DNA from: Oscillospiraceae bacterium
GTDB taxonomy: Bacteria > Bacillota > Clostridia > Oscillospirales > Ruminococcaceae
Reading direction: 5' to 3'
Length of the DNA: 9,178 nucleotides
Assembly: GCA_017848155.1 (NCBI GenBank)
Contig: JAGAKC010000356.1
Coordinates: 1 to 9,178, forward strand
This document shows positions 1 to 7,029 of the stretch, piece by piece (positions within the stretch are counted from its first letter, which is position 1; each line of letters starts with the position of its first letter). The notes beneath the pieces are model-generated. The model was not told the DNA's origin and did not search any database. It worked only from the letters and a program-made list of their open reading frames with translations. The position numbers and the translations under genes were made by a program.

Positions 1-1123
1 AATGGGCGCAAACGTTCGCATGCTGAACAAAACGACTGTTGAGATCGATCCTCGCACGCTCAACAACATGCCCGTTCCCTACGAAAAGGCAAAGCTCATG
101 AGAGCTTCGTCGTATTTTCTCGGTACTCTGCTCGGTCGTTTCCACGAGGCGCATGTTTCCATGCCAGGCGGCTGCGACCTTGGCGACAGACCCATCGACC
201 AGCATCTCAAGTGCTTCTGTGCACTCGGAGCGAAGCACACCATTGACGGCGGCATGGTAAATCTCACCGCCGATTCACTGGTAGGAAACCAGATATTCTT
301 TGATAAAAACTCCGTCGGTGCGACGATAAACGGCATCATGGCAGCTGTAAAGGCGGACGGACTCACAATAATCGAAAACGCAGCAAAGGAACCGCATGTC
401 GTTGACCTTGCAAACTTCCTTAATTCCATGGGCGCAGATATAATCGGCGCAGGAACGGATGTTATCAAGATCCGCGGCGTAAAGAAGCTCCACGGTACGA
501 CATACAGCGTTATCCCCGACCAGATCGAGGCAGGCACATTCATGACCATTGCCGCCGCTACAAGAAGCGATCTTCTCATCAAGAACGTTATACCGAAGCA
601 TCTCGAGCCTATTACACAGAAGCTCCTGAAGATCGGCGTGAAAGTGGAGCAGTTTGACGATGCTGTTCGGGTCATCGGCGGTACGGATTATGTCGGCACT
701 ACCGTAAAGACCCAGCCGCACCCCGGCTTCCCCACAGATATGCAGCCCCAGATGGCAGCAGTTCTTACCTGCGCAAAGGGCGCAAGCATGGTGACCGAAA
801 GCATTTTCGACAACCGCTTCCGTTATGTTGACGAGCTGCGCAGGATGGGCGCCAATATCTCCGTTGAGGGCAGAGTAGCTGTTATAGAGGGTGTTGATGA
901 GCTGAGAGGCGCACCCGTAAAGGCTACCGACCTGCGTGCAGGCGCTGCGCTTATCGTTGCGGCACTCGGTGCAAAGGGTGTTACCGAGATATATGATATC
1001 CACCACATCGAACGCGGTTATGAGAATATGGAGCAGAAGCTCCGTGCACTTGGCGCTGACATCAGTAAGGTGGATGAGCCTGATCCTGCGAAAGCGGAAA
1101 AGGTGCTCAAAAAGGCTCTGTAA
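1..1123 (+). CDS. murA: UDP-N-acetylglucosamine 1-carboxyvinyltransferase (MurA), 5'-truncated by window edge
   Basis: This enzyme transfers enolpyruvate from PEP to UDP-GlcNAc in the cytoplasm, the first committed step of peptidoglycan precursor synthesis. The visible 373 codons (first full codon at base 2) align by eye with E. coli MurA from about its residue 60, so roughly 55-60 N-terminal residues, including the KNAA substrate-binding lysine, lie outside the window. The Met at base 2 is therefore internal and not the start. Visible family marks, in window numbering, are MRAS (R34), the PGGC loop with the PEP-binding cysteine C58 (Cys115 in E. coli), the ENAAKEPHVVD segment, FPTDMQ with the catalytic aspartate D246, TDLRAGAAL, and IERGYE with R338. 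A cysteine at position 58 suggests normal fosfomycin sensitivity. The stop TAA shares one base with the next gene's ATG. Firmicutes often carry two murA paralogues, and which one this is cannot be told here. Confidence 0.95.
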   Translation, partial: MGANVRMLNKTTVEIDPRTLNNMPVPYEKAKLMRASSYFLGTLLGRFHEAHVSMPGGCDLGDRPIDQHLKCFCALGAKHTIDGGMVNLTADSLVGNQIFFDKNSVGATINGIMAAVKADGLTIIENAAKEPHVVDLANFLNSMGADIIGAGTDVIKIRGVKKLHGTTYSVIPDQIEAGTFMTIAAATRSDLLIKNVIPKHLEPITQKLLKIGVKVEQFDDAVRVIGGTDYVGTTVKTQPHPGFPTDMQPQMAAVLTCAKGASMVTESIFDNRFRYVDELRRMGANISVEGRVAVIEGVDELRGAPVKATDLRAGAALIVAALGAKGVTEIYDIHHIERGYENMEQKLRALGADISKVDEPDPAKAEKVLKKAL

Positions 1124-1914
1124 TGGCAAGGATATATCCCATCTGCAGCTCCAGTACCGCTAACTGTACCTTTATCGGCACAAAAGGTCACGGCATCCTG
1201 ATAGATGACGGTTGCTCGTTCCGTTCGCTTAAAAACTCGCTTGAACTGATAGATACCGATATCAGTCAGATAGAGGCGATATTCATAACACATGAGCACA
1301 TCGATCATGTAAAGGGACTTGCTACCCTGTCAAAGAATACCAAGATACCGATATTCTCCAGTGCAGGAACTATCGCCGCACTGAAAAGCGCAGGCTCTCT
1401 CACTGAGGATATCAGATTGTTCGATATTTTCAGTGAGGGTTACAAAAGCGCCGAGTTTGAGGTAACCGCTTTCCATACTCCCCACGATACGCCTGAAAGC
1501 GTAGGATATGTGGTCAATTATAATGACACGAGGATCGGTATCTGCACAGATGTCGGAAAAGTCACAGAGGAAATGGAAAATGCGCTGCTTGGATGCAGTG
1601 CCGTGCTGCTGGAATCAAACTATGATATCGACATGCTGCGCAGAAATCCGAACTATTCCGCTGCGCTGAAACGCAGGATAGCATCGGATACGGGACACCT
1701 TTCAAACAATGCTGCGGCAGAATTTGCGGAAAAGCTGATAAACAGTGGTACGACACGTCTGATATACGGACATCTCAGCCGTGAAAACAACACTCCGAAT
1801 ACTGCATTTTCCTGCACATGCGCATACCTGCAGCAAAAGGGTATCCGACATGGCAGTGATTATACGCTGGATATCGCCCCGATAACCACAGAGGGGCAGT
1901 ACATAGCACTGTAG
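1123..1914 (+). CDS. walJ: WalJ/YycJ-type metallo-beta-lactamase-fold hydrolase
   Basis: A 263-residue protein of the metallo-beta-lactamase fold, close to the usual length of about 264 for YycJ/WalJ. The N-terminus has the family's serine-rich strand with an asparagine (CSSSTANCTFIGT) and ILIDDG. The metal-binding motif is THEHIDH (H57, H59, D61, H62). Later ligands are likely CTDVG (Asp) and TGHLSN (His). Family knowledge: YycJ-like proteins are predicted two-metal phosphodiesterases or nucleases, linked in Bacillus and relatives to the WalRK cell-wall stress regulon and to DNA repair. The actual substrate is not proven. The ATG overlaps the murA stop in a TAATG, so translation is probably coupled to murA and the pair is likely one operon. 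It is followed by an intrinsic terminator. A general MBL-fold hydrolase is the conservative name. Confidence 0.85.
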   Translation: MARIYPICSSSTANCTFIGTKGHGILIDDGCSFRSLKNSLELIDTDISQIEAIFITHEHIDHVKGLATLSKNTKIPIFSSAGTIAALKSAGSLTEDIRLFDIFSEGYKSAEFEVTAFHTPHDTPESVGYVVNYNDTRIGICTDVGKVTEEMENALLGCSAVLLESNYDIDMLRRNPNYSAALKRRIASDTGHLSNNAAAEFAEKLINSGTTRLIYGHLSRENNTPNTAFSCTCAYLQQKGIRHGSDYTLDIAPITTEGQYIAL

Positions 1915-1934
1915 CTCTTTAATATCGTCACAAT

Positions 1935-1963
1935 GCCCGTTGATCAATTCTGCGGGCTTTTTT
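1935..1963 (+). terminator. Intrinsic terminator after walJ
   Basis: A GCCCG arm (1935-1939) pairs perfectly with CGGGC (1953-1957) across a 13-nt loop and is followed at once by six T (1958-1963). The stem is short, so strength is probably moderate. It closes the murA-walJ unit. Confidence 0.6.
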
Positions 1964-1968
1964 ATAAT
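1940..1968 (+). promoter_or_regulatory. Candidate sigma-A promoter embedded in the walJ terminator
   Basis: TTGATC (1940-1945) and a perfect TATAAT (1963-1968) are separated by exactly 17 nt. The -35 lies in the terminator loop and the -10 begins at the last T of the T-tract. Transcription would start around 1974-1976, so the mRNA would begin within the AGGAGG ribosome binding site at 1973-1978. Spacing and -10 are excellent, but the near-absent leader makes this uncertain. If it is false, the downstream GH5 gene depends on read-through. Confidence 0.4.
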
Positions 1969-1983
1969 ACTTAGGAGGATAAA

Positions 1984-3213
1984 ATGAAGCGCTTAAAAAA
2001 TATTATGTGTATGCTGCTTGCTTCCTGCACACTTCTGACAGGCTGCGCAGGCGGCAGCGACTCATCAGAAGCGGAGAGCACCACTGATTCCAAAACGGCC
2101 ACATCGCAGACTGACGCCTCGGACGCTCCGTCAGGCACAGACACTGCCGAGCCGACCGAAAATGTAAACATCTACATAGAGGACAACAAATTCATGCTGG
2201 ACGGAGAGGAGATATGGCTCACGGGAATGAATGCTCCCTGGCAGAAGTGGGATGACTTCGGCGGCGGCTACAACTCCGAATACTGGAGCAAGGTATTTTC
2301 CACGATGCATGAGGACGGCTTCAATTCCTGCCGTATCTGGATAAACTGCAGCGGAAACACAGGCGTCGAGATAGACGAATCCGGATATGTTTCAGGCGCT
2401 ACAGAGGAGCACTGGCAGCATCTTGACTCCCTTTTCCAGCTGGCAAAGGATAACGAGATATATGTAATGGCAACTCTCATGTCCTTCGACCACTTCAAGG
2501 ACAGCAATTTCAAGCATACACGCTGGCGTGCGATGATGCAGGACACAGAAAAGATCGACAGCTACATAAACAATTACGTGATACCGTTCTGTAAGCGCTA
2601 CGATGATAATGATCACGTATGGAGCATAGACCTTATCAACGAGCCTGACTGGGTATTCGAGAATGATGAGTGCGGCAAGATATCCTGGGAGTGCCTTGGC
2701 GATTACTTCGCAAGAGCATGCGCAGCTATCCACGAAAACACAGACGATATGCTGGTTACGATCGGCTTTGCAATAATCAAATACAACAGCGACAAATACG
2801 AGGGCAACTACGGTTCTGACGAGTTCCTCAGAAGCCGCTACGACAACGAGAACGCTTATGTTGATTTCTGGTCAACGCACTACTATGACTGGCAGGCCAC
2901 ATGGTTCAACTGCCCGTTCCTGCTGACCGCAGAGGAGTTCGGAATAGACACGTCGAAGCCCTGCGTCGTTGGTGAGTGCTCACACACGGGCATCAAGGCA
3001 CTTAGAAACATAAAGCCTATCGAGGAGTGCTATGAATGGGCATACAATAATGGCTGGAACGGTGTTCTTGCCTGGACAGACCGTGACCTGTTCACAAGTA
3101 CTGACGGTACAGAACAGTATGCCTGCGTAAAGCTTGCAGGACAGCGCATGAAAGCGATATTCGACGGAACATACGTTCCCGAAACAGACAGCACTGATAA
3201 CACCGCTGCCTAA
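1984..3213 (+). CDS. GH5-type (clan GH-A) glycoside hydrolase lipoprotein
   Basis: A 409-residue predicted surface lipoprotein. A basic, hydrophobic signal ends in the lipobox LLTGC, so lipidation is expected at C21. A Ser/Thr/Asp/Ala-rich linker runs from about residue 22 to 58, and the catalytic (beta/alpha)8 barrel covers about 60-400. GH5 marks are the early WLTGMNAPW strand, CRIW (R117), the acid/base glutamate E220 in LINEPDW, THYYDW (H299), the nucleophile E331 in VVGECS, and LAWTDRD at the end of the barrel. The family hydrolyses beta-linked polysaccharides such as cellulose, mannan or xyloglucan; the subfamily and substrate cannot be fixed by eye. No dockerin or carbohydrate-binding module is visible, so it is probably membrane-tethered, acting on oligosaccharides at the cell surface. 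AGGAGG at 1973-1978 sets the start. No terminator separates it from the Dabb gene 26 bases downstream. Confidence 0.85.
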   Translation: MKRLKNIMCMLLASCTLLTGCAGGSDSSEAESTTDSKTATSQTDASDAPSGTDTAEPTENVNIYIEDNKFMLDGEEIWLTGMNAPWQKWDDFGGGYNSEYWSKVFSTMHEDGFNSCRIWINCSGNTGVEIDESGYVSGATEEHWQHLDSLFQLAKDNEIYVMATLMSFDHFKDSNFKHTRWRAMMQDTEKIDSYINNYVIPFCKRYDDNDHVWSIDLINEPDWVFENDECGKISWECLGDYFARACAAIHENTDDMLVTIGFAIIKYNSDKYEGNYGSDEFLRSRYDNENAYVDFWSTHYYDWQATWFNCPFLLTAEEFGIDTSKPCVVGECSHTGIKALRNIKPIEECYEWAYNNGWNGVLAWTDRDLFTSTDGTEQYACVKLAGQRMKAIFDGTYVPETDSTDNTAA

Positions 3214-3239
3214 TACAGCCCGTAAAAGGAGAGTAAACA

Positions 3240-3527
3240 ATGATAAAGCACATCGTAATGTGGAGATTCAAGGAAGGCGAGCAGGACAACATGCTGCTCT
3301 TCCGTGACAGACTTCTTGCGCTCAAAGGAAAGATACCCGAGATAAAGGCTATGGAAGTGGGAATAAACATCAATCCCTCCGACCGCAGCTATGACGCAGT
3401 ACTTGTATCTGAATTTGAAAGCATGGAAGCGCTGAACGCATACAGCACAAATCCCCTGCACGTAGAAGTATCCGAGTTCTGCAAGAGCATCAGAACAGAA
3501 TCCGCAAGCTGCGACTATGAGTTCTGA
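3240..3527 (+). CDS. Dabb (stress-responsive alpha/beta-barrel) domain protein
   Basis: A 95-residue single-domain protein. The opening IKHIVMWRFKEG, with the conserved His4, and the later NPLHVEVSEF segment are hallmarks of the Dabb family (dimeric alpha/beta barrel, Pfam PF07876). Members form ferredoxin-like dimers; plant relatives include the stress-induced SP1 protein and olivetolic acid cyclase, while most bacterial members have no known function. The length equals that of a complete domain. A clear AAAGGAG ribosome binding site (3225-3231) precedes the ATG. It lies 26 bases after the GH5 lipoprotein and overlaps the next gene by 11 bases, so co-transcription is likely. Nothing in the sequence indicates a substrate. 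Confidence 0.85.
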   Translation: MIKHIVMWRFKEGEQDNMLLFRDRLLALKGKIPEIKAMEVGININPSDRSYDAVLVSEFESMEALNAYSTNPLHVEVSEFCKSIRTESASCDYEF

Positions 3528-4014
3528 TAAAAGAGTATCGCATGAATTTCCGCCTGTATTTGACGCAGGTTCAAAGGTACTGATACTGGGTACTATCCCC
3601 TCCCCGAGATCACGGGAGAGGGGATTCTACTATATGCACCCCCAGAACAGATTCTGGAGGATGCTGTGCGCAGTATTGAACGAGGATATACCTGCCGATA
3701 TCGAAGGCAGAAAGCAGCTTTGCCTGAAGCATGGAATAGCACTGTGGGACGTGTTGGAAAGCTGCGAGATAAACGGCGCATCGGACAGCTCCATCAAAAA
3801 TGCGGTACCGAATGAGCTGCAACGCATCTTTGATGCGGCGGATATAAAGGCTGTGTTTACCACAGGGAAAAAGGCTCACCAGCTGTATCAGAGATATTTC
3901 GGAAACGATCCGCATACCGAAATATGCCTTCCGTCCACAAGTCCCGCAAACAGGACTGTCACTGAAGCTGAAATGCTGCTGCGATACAGAAAGATCGCCG
4001 AATTTCTCGGCTGA
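3517..4014 (+). CDS. Hypoxanthine-DNA glycosylase (UDG superfamily, family 6)
   Basis: A 165-residue protein with the marks of the family 6 uracil-DNA-glycosylase superfamily, which removes deaminated adenine (hypoxanthine) from DNA to start base-excision repair. Visible marks are HEFPPVFD at the N-terminus, LILGTIPSPRSRERGFYY (residues 22-39, motif 1 region), HPQNRFW (41-47), and LPSTSPANR (138-146, the DNA-intercalation motif 2 region). The length fits the family. The ATG lies inside the Dabb gene, 11 bases before its stop in another frame. No convincing ribosome binding site is visible upstream, so translation probably depends on ribosomes terminating on the Dabb gene. A mug-like mismatch glycosylase is the main alternative, but the SREGFYY/HPQNRFW pattern favours the hypoxanthine type. 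Confidence 0.82.
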   Translation: MSSDKRVSHEFPPVFDAGSKVLILGTIPSPRSRERGFYYMHPQNRFWRMLCAVLNEDIPADIEGRKQLCLKHGIALWDVLESCEINGASDSSIKNAVPNELQRIFDAADIKAVFTTGKKAHQLYQRYFGNDPHTEICLPSTSPANRTVTEAEMLLRYRKIAEFLG

Positions 4015-4040
4015 CAGTATATTTGCTTAAAGACAAGGAA

Positions 4041-4085
4041 TAATATCCATAAACCACAAAGCAAAGGAGATATTTATGGATATTA
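4041..4085 (+). promoter_or_regulatory. 13-bp perfect inverted repeat around the rubrerythrin ribosome binding site and start
   Basis: The arm TAATATCCATAAA (4041-4053) is the exact reverse complement of 4073-4085. In the mRNA this would make a 13-bp hairpin with a 19-nt loop. The AAAGGAG ribosome binding site (4063-4069) sits in the loop and the ATG (4076-4078) in the 3' arm. It may control initiation or mRNA stability. It could instead act as DNA for a dimeric regulator, although a 19-bp gap is wide for an operator. Confidence 0.6.
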
Positions 4086-4609
4086 AAGGTACAAGGACCG
4101 AAGCAAATCTGATGTCTGCATTTGCAGGCGAAACACAGGCAAGAAGCAAGTACACCTATTTCGCGCAGGCTGCCCGAAACGAGGGCTTTGAACAGATAGC
4201 GGAGATATTTGAAGAAACTGCTGAAAACGAAAAAGCGCATGCATTTATGTGGTTCAGATACCTTGGCGGACTTACAAACACAACGGGAAATCTGAAAAAT
4301 GCCGCTTCGGGTGAGCATTTTGAATGGACGGACATGTACAAAAAATTTGCCGAGGAAGCTGAGCAGGAAGGCTTTACAGAGATCGCAAACAAGTTCCGTC
4401 AGGTGGCAAAAATAGAAGAGTGGCATGAAAAACGCTTTCTCCAGCTGCTGAGCACCACCGAGCTCAAGCAGGTATTTGAACGCACGTCTGAAGTCATGTG
4501 GATATGCCGCAACTGTGGTCACATAGTTATCGGGAAGAAGGCACCTGAACAATGCCCCGTTTGCTCCTATCCCAAGGGTTACTTTGAAGTGTATAAGGAA
4601 ACAGAATAA
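4076..4609 (+). CDS. rbr: Rubrerythrin
   Basis: A 177-residue two-domain non-heme iron protein of the cytoplasm that reduces hydrogen peroxide in anaerobes using electrons from rubredoxin or NADH-linked reductases. The N-terminal ferritin-like four-helix domain carries the diiron-site pattern: E19 in [10 protein letters not shown]52 and H55 in ENEKAHA, glutamates around 93-96, and the E114-x-x-H117 motif. The C-terminal rubredoxin-like domain holds a single Fe with C144-x2-C147 and C160-x2-C163. Both metal sites look intact and the length is normal for clostridial rubrerythrins. It starts 61 bases after the DNA glycosylase with no obvious terminator between them, and is followed by a strong terminator. 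No PerR-like box was recognised upstream, but the start codon is within a 13-bp inverted repeat. Confidence 0.95.
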   Translation: MDIKGTRTEANLMSAFAGETQARSKYTYFAQAARNEGFEQIAEIFEETAENEKAHAFMWFRYLGGLTNTTGNLKNAASGEHFEWTDMYKKFAEEAEQEGFTEIANKFRQVAKIEEWHEKRFLQLLSTTELKQVFERTSEVMWICRNCGHIVIGKKAPEQCPVCSYPKGYFEVYKETE

Positions 4610-4614
4610 ATTTT

Positions 4615-4650
4615 TCAGCGGATGAACAAACTATCATCCGCTGATCTTTA
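4615..4650 (+). terminator. Intrinsic terminator after rubrerythrin
   Basis: A perfect 11-bp stem (4615-4625 with 4634-4644, arm TCAGCGGATGA) has an 8-nt loop and is followed by a U-rich tract (TCTTTATTTT). It closes the GH5-Dabb-glycosylase-rubrerythrin run. Confidence 0.8.
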
Positions 4651-4689
4651 TTTTCACCTTTGGCTTTAAGCAACCAGGAGCCGTCCCTG

Positions 4690-4772
4690 TTTTTATAGTA
4701 TATGTTAGAATGCACAAATTTTATTTTTTTGCAAAAAAAGTATTGTATATTTTTACAGCATATGTTATAATA
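4690..4772 (+). repeat. Direct repeat, two copies exactly 60 bp apart, upstream of the STAS-like gene
   Basis: Copy A (4690-4710) and copy B (4750-4770) match at 18 of 21 positions, sharing the core ATATGTTA and the lead-in TTTTTA. In copy B the end of the unit forms the TATAAT -10 box; in copy A the same position reads TAGAAT, with no recognisable -35 before it. The unit could be a regulator binding site or a decayed duplicate promoter. Confidence 0.55.
4743..4770 (+). promoter_or_regulatory. Promoter of the STAS-like gene
   Basis: TTGTAT (4743-4748) and a perfect TATAAT (4765-4770) with a 16-nt spacer, in a very AT-rich stretch after a terminator. The expected start near 4777 gives a leader of about 40 nt with AAAGGAG at 4802-4808. 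An imperfect palindrome, CATAT-n6-ATATG (4759-4774), overlaps the -10 and could be an operator. Confidence 0.65.
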
Positions 4773-4816
4773 TGGTCATCAGAAAAATCTGACAGAATAT
4801 AAAAGGAGTGATCAAT

Positions 4817-5212
4817 ATGAATGTAAAGCATGGTGCACAGACAGTAGAGACCCTCGCAGGAAAGAAGATAATCAAATCAGGTGCTGTTGGCTCGACCACA
4901 CTTGAAGAGATACAGTGGCTGACAAAGACTCTGGTCAGCACGTCTGCTCCCTGGAAGGCAACAGGATGGGGATATATCTCTGACATCAGCAAGATGTCGC
5001 CGGTTACTCCTGACATCAGTGCAGAGCTTGTAAATCTCCACAAGGCGCTTGAGACCTCGCACTGCAAGGCAATGGCATTTGTTGTGGGCAGCTCAATATT
5101 CACAGATGCTCAGGCTAAATCCCATCAGAAGCAGTCGCACGCAGGTGTGCAGGAGGGTCATTTCAAGACCGAAGCAGAAGCTATTGCATGGCTTGATACC
5201 ATCGTAAAATAA
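4817..5212 (+). CDS. Small STAS/SpoIIAA-like protein of unknown function
   Basis: A 131-residue soluble protein without signal peptide or membrane segment. The start is the ATG at 4817, eight bases after AAAGGAG (4802-4808). An in-frame GTG at 4808 is part of that ribosome binding site and is not the start. The pattern alternates strands and helices: a strand around KKIIKSGAVG, a helix TLEEIQWLTKTL, a strand GWGYISDIS, a helix around LVNLHKALETS, a strand KAMAFVVGSS and a final FKTEAEAIAWL helix. This order and the closing motif resemble STAS or SpoIIAA-like proteins, some of which bind partner kinases or lipids. That is a fold impression only, and no catalytic residues are recognised. It is transcribed alone, between two terminators and from its own promoter, which suggests an independently regulated function. 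Confidence 0.7.
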   Translation: MNVKHGAQTVETLAGKKIIKSGAVGSTTLEEIQWLTKTLVSTSAPWKATGWGYISDISKMSPVTPDISAELVNLHKALETSHCKAMAFVVGSSIFTDAQAKSHQKQSHAGVQEGHFKTEAEAIAWLDTIVK

Positions 5213-5239
5213 TCCCCTAAAACTAGTTTAAACAAAACA

Positions 5240-5280
5240 AAAGGACGATCATGTGATCGTCCTTTGTTGTTATTTGTTTT
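5240..5280. terminator. Bidirectional terminator between the STAS-like gene and proS
   Basis: A perfect 11-bp stem (5240-5250 with 5255-5265, arm AAAGGACGATC) with tetraloop ATGT. The plus strand continues TTTGTTGTTATTTGTTTTT. The minus-strand transcript continues into a U-rich run (complement of AACAAAACAAA before the stem). Both converging genes can therefore use it. Confidence 0.8.
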
Positions 5281-7007
5281 TACTTTACAGTCATCATTTC
5301 CTTGATAAGCTCCTGTACCCTGTCAGCAACAGACTCGGGGGCAAGCTTCTCACTGAAGCTCTTATCTCTTGCAGATATCTCGATAACATTATCCTTGAGA
5401 TTTCTGGGACTTACGATGATCCTTAACGGACAACCGAGAAGATCAGCGTCGCTGAACATTACACCTGCACTTACAGCAGCACGGTCATCGTAGATCACCT
5501 CAACGCCACGGCTCTGAAGCTCGTTATAGAGAGCGTCAGCCTTCTCCTTGACCTCTGCGTCATCGGCTCTTACGGCGCAGATGTGCACCTGCCAGGGTGC
5601 GATAGGCATAGGCCAGATGGGGCCGTAATCATCGTGGTGGACCTCACACACAGAAGCAGCAAGACGTCCCACACCTATTCCATAGCAGCCCATGATAGGA
5701 GTCTGAGCATTTCCGTCCTTGTCAAGGTATGTCATACCCATGGACTTTGAGTACTTAGTACCAAGCTGGAAGATGTTGCCCACCTCGATACCACGGGAAA
5801 CTGTTATCTCGTGCTGACCGCACTCGGGACATATACCGCCCTCTATGATCTTTGCAAAGTCATTATACTCTACCTTGCCGACATCACGGGAGATATCAAG
5901 ACCTGTAAAGTGATATTCCTCCTTGTTTGCGCCGCAGGAAAGGTTATTCGTGTTCTCAAGTGACTTGTCGTAAAGCACCGTAAAGTCACCGTTTATCTTA
6001 AGTCCTACAGGACCGATGTAGCCCGCATTGAGACCGCACTCCTCTGTAATAACAGCAGGATGCACATCACAGCCGAGGTAATTTGTGAGCTTAGTTTCAT
6101 TGATGTCAAGATCGCCACGGATAAAGATCACAACGAAGCTGTCATCGTGATTCTTCTGGTACACAACAGCCTTGCAGCTCTTTTCAAGGGGCATCTTAAG
6201 GAAGCCGCATATATCCTCAATGGTATGGATATCAGGAGTATATACCTCCTTAAGCTCCTCGGATACCTCGTCCCTTGTGTTTTCGATAATGCTTGCAGCC
6301 GCCTCCATATTAGCACGGAAGCCGCACTTCTTGCATATTGCGATGCTGTCCTCACCGATAGGCGTAAGAAGCATGAACTCATGAGAAACACTTCCGCCCA
6401 TCATACCGCTGTCAGACGCAACGGAGATGACTTCAGGAATACCTGCTCTCGCATATATGCGCTCGTAAGCCTTGTGGCAACGGTAGTAGTACTCCTCCAG
6501 ATCCTCCTGGGATGTGTGGAATGAATATGCGTCCTTCATGGTAAACTCACGCACACGGATAAGACCGCCTCTGGGTCTTGCCTCGTCACGGAACTTTGTC
6601 TGTATCTGATAGATCATGAAGGGATATTTCGTGTAGCTGTTTGCGTACTCCCTTACAAGGTGCACCGCAGCCTCCTCATGCGTCATACCAAGCACCATAG
6701 GCTGTCTGTTTCTGTCCGAGAAGCGCAGCAGCTCACTGCCGATGCTCTCATATCTTCCGGACTCCTGCCACATCGTAGCGGGCATTACGACAGGGAACAT
6801 TACCTCCTGTCCGTCGATAGCGTCCATCTCCTCACGGATGATCTGCTCTATCTTTCTGGTCACCCTCTTAAGCGGCATGTAGCTGGAATAGATACCGTTT
6901 GCCACATACTTCATGTAGCCGCCACGTACCATAAGTGCATGGCTGTCGATGTTACAGTCAGAGGGGCGCTCCTTAAAGCGTTCTCCTACAAGCTTATCAA
7001 GTTTCAT
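5280..7007 (-). CDS. proS: Prolyl-tRNA synthetase, bacterial type with editing domain
   Basis: A 575-residue class II enzyme (E. coli ProRS is 572) that charges tRNA-Pro with proline in the cytoplasm. Domain order: N-terminal catalytic region with the FPVVMPATMW strand, the TXE-type loop THEE (109-112), motif 2 FRDEARPRGGLIRVREF (139-155), the inserted editing domain at about 225-390 with K279 at the position of the E. coli editing lysine, motif 3 GCYGIGVGRLAAS (440-452), and the C-terminal anticodon-binding domain at about 470-570. The insertion domain deacylates mischarged Ala-tRNA-Pro in this family. Two CxxC pairs (C225/C228 and C393/C396) flank the insertion and may bind zinc; this is inferred. 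The ribosome binding site AAAGGA lies at 7018-7023, ten bases before the ATG. A T-box leader precedes the gene. Confidence 0.97.
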   Translation of the reverse strand: MKLDKLVGERFKERPSDCNIDSHALMVRGGYMKYVANGIYSSYMPLKRVTRKIEQIIREEMDAIDGQEVMFPVVMPATMWQESGRYESIGSELLRFSDRNRQPMVLGMTHEEAAVHLVREYANSYTKYPFMIYQIQTKFRDEARPRGGLIRVREFTMKDAYSFHTSQEDLEEYYYRCHKAYERIYARAGIPEVISVASDSGMMGGSVSHEFMLLTPIGEDSIAICKKCGFRANMEAAASIIENTRDEVSEELKEVYTPDIHTIEDICGFLKMPLEKSCKAVVYQKNHDDSFVVIFIRGDLDINETKLTNYLGCDVHPAVITEECGLNAGYIGPVGLKINGDFTVLYDKSLENTNNLSCGANKEEYHFTGLDISRDVGKVEYNDFAKIIEGGICPECGQHEITVSRGIEVGNIFQLGTKYSKSMGMTYLDKDGNAQTPIMGCYGIGVGRLAASVCEVHHDDYGPIWPMPIAPWQVHICAVRADDAEVKEKADALYNELQSRGVEVIYDDRAAVSAGVMFSDADLLGCPLRIIVSPRNLKDNVIEISARDKSFSEKLAPESVADRVQELIKEMMTVK

Positions 7008-7029
7008 ATCTGTCCGTTCCTTTCAAAAT

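Noticed and set aside
275..1129. A 284-codon open frame antisense to murA
   Set aside because: murA matches its family throughout, while this frame shows no recognisable motif and is explained by the codon bias of murA on the opposite strand.
4702..4770. A 22-codon ORF in the AT-rich region before the STAS-like gene
   Set aside because: No ribosome binding site at a suitable distance, and it runs across the promoter elements and the direct repeat.
4808..4816. GTG start for the STAS-like gene
   Set aside because: It lies within and just after the AAAGGAG ribosome binding site; the ATG at 4817 has proper spacing.
5220..5233. Overlapping palindromes AAACTAGTTT and GTTTAAAC
   Set aside because: Short AT-rich palindromes in a terminator-flanking spacer; nothing suggests a binding or attachment site.
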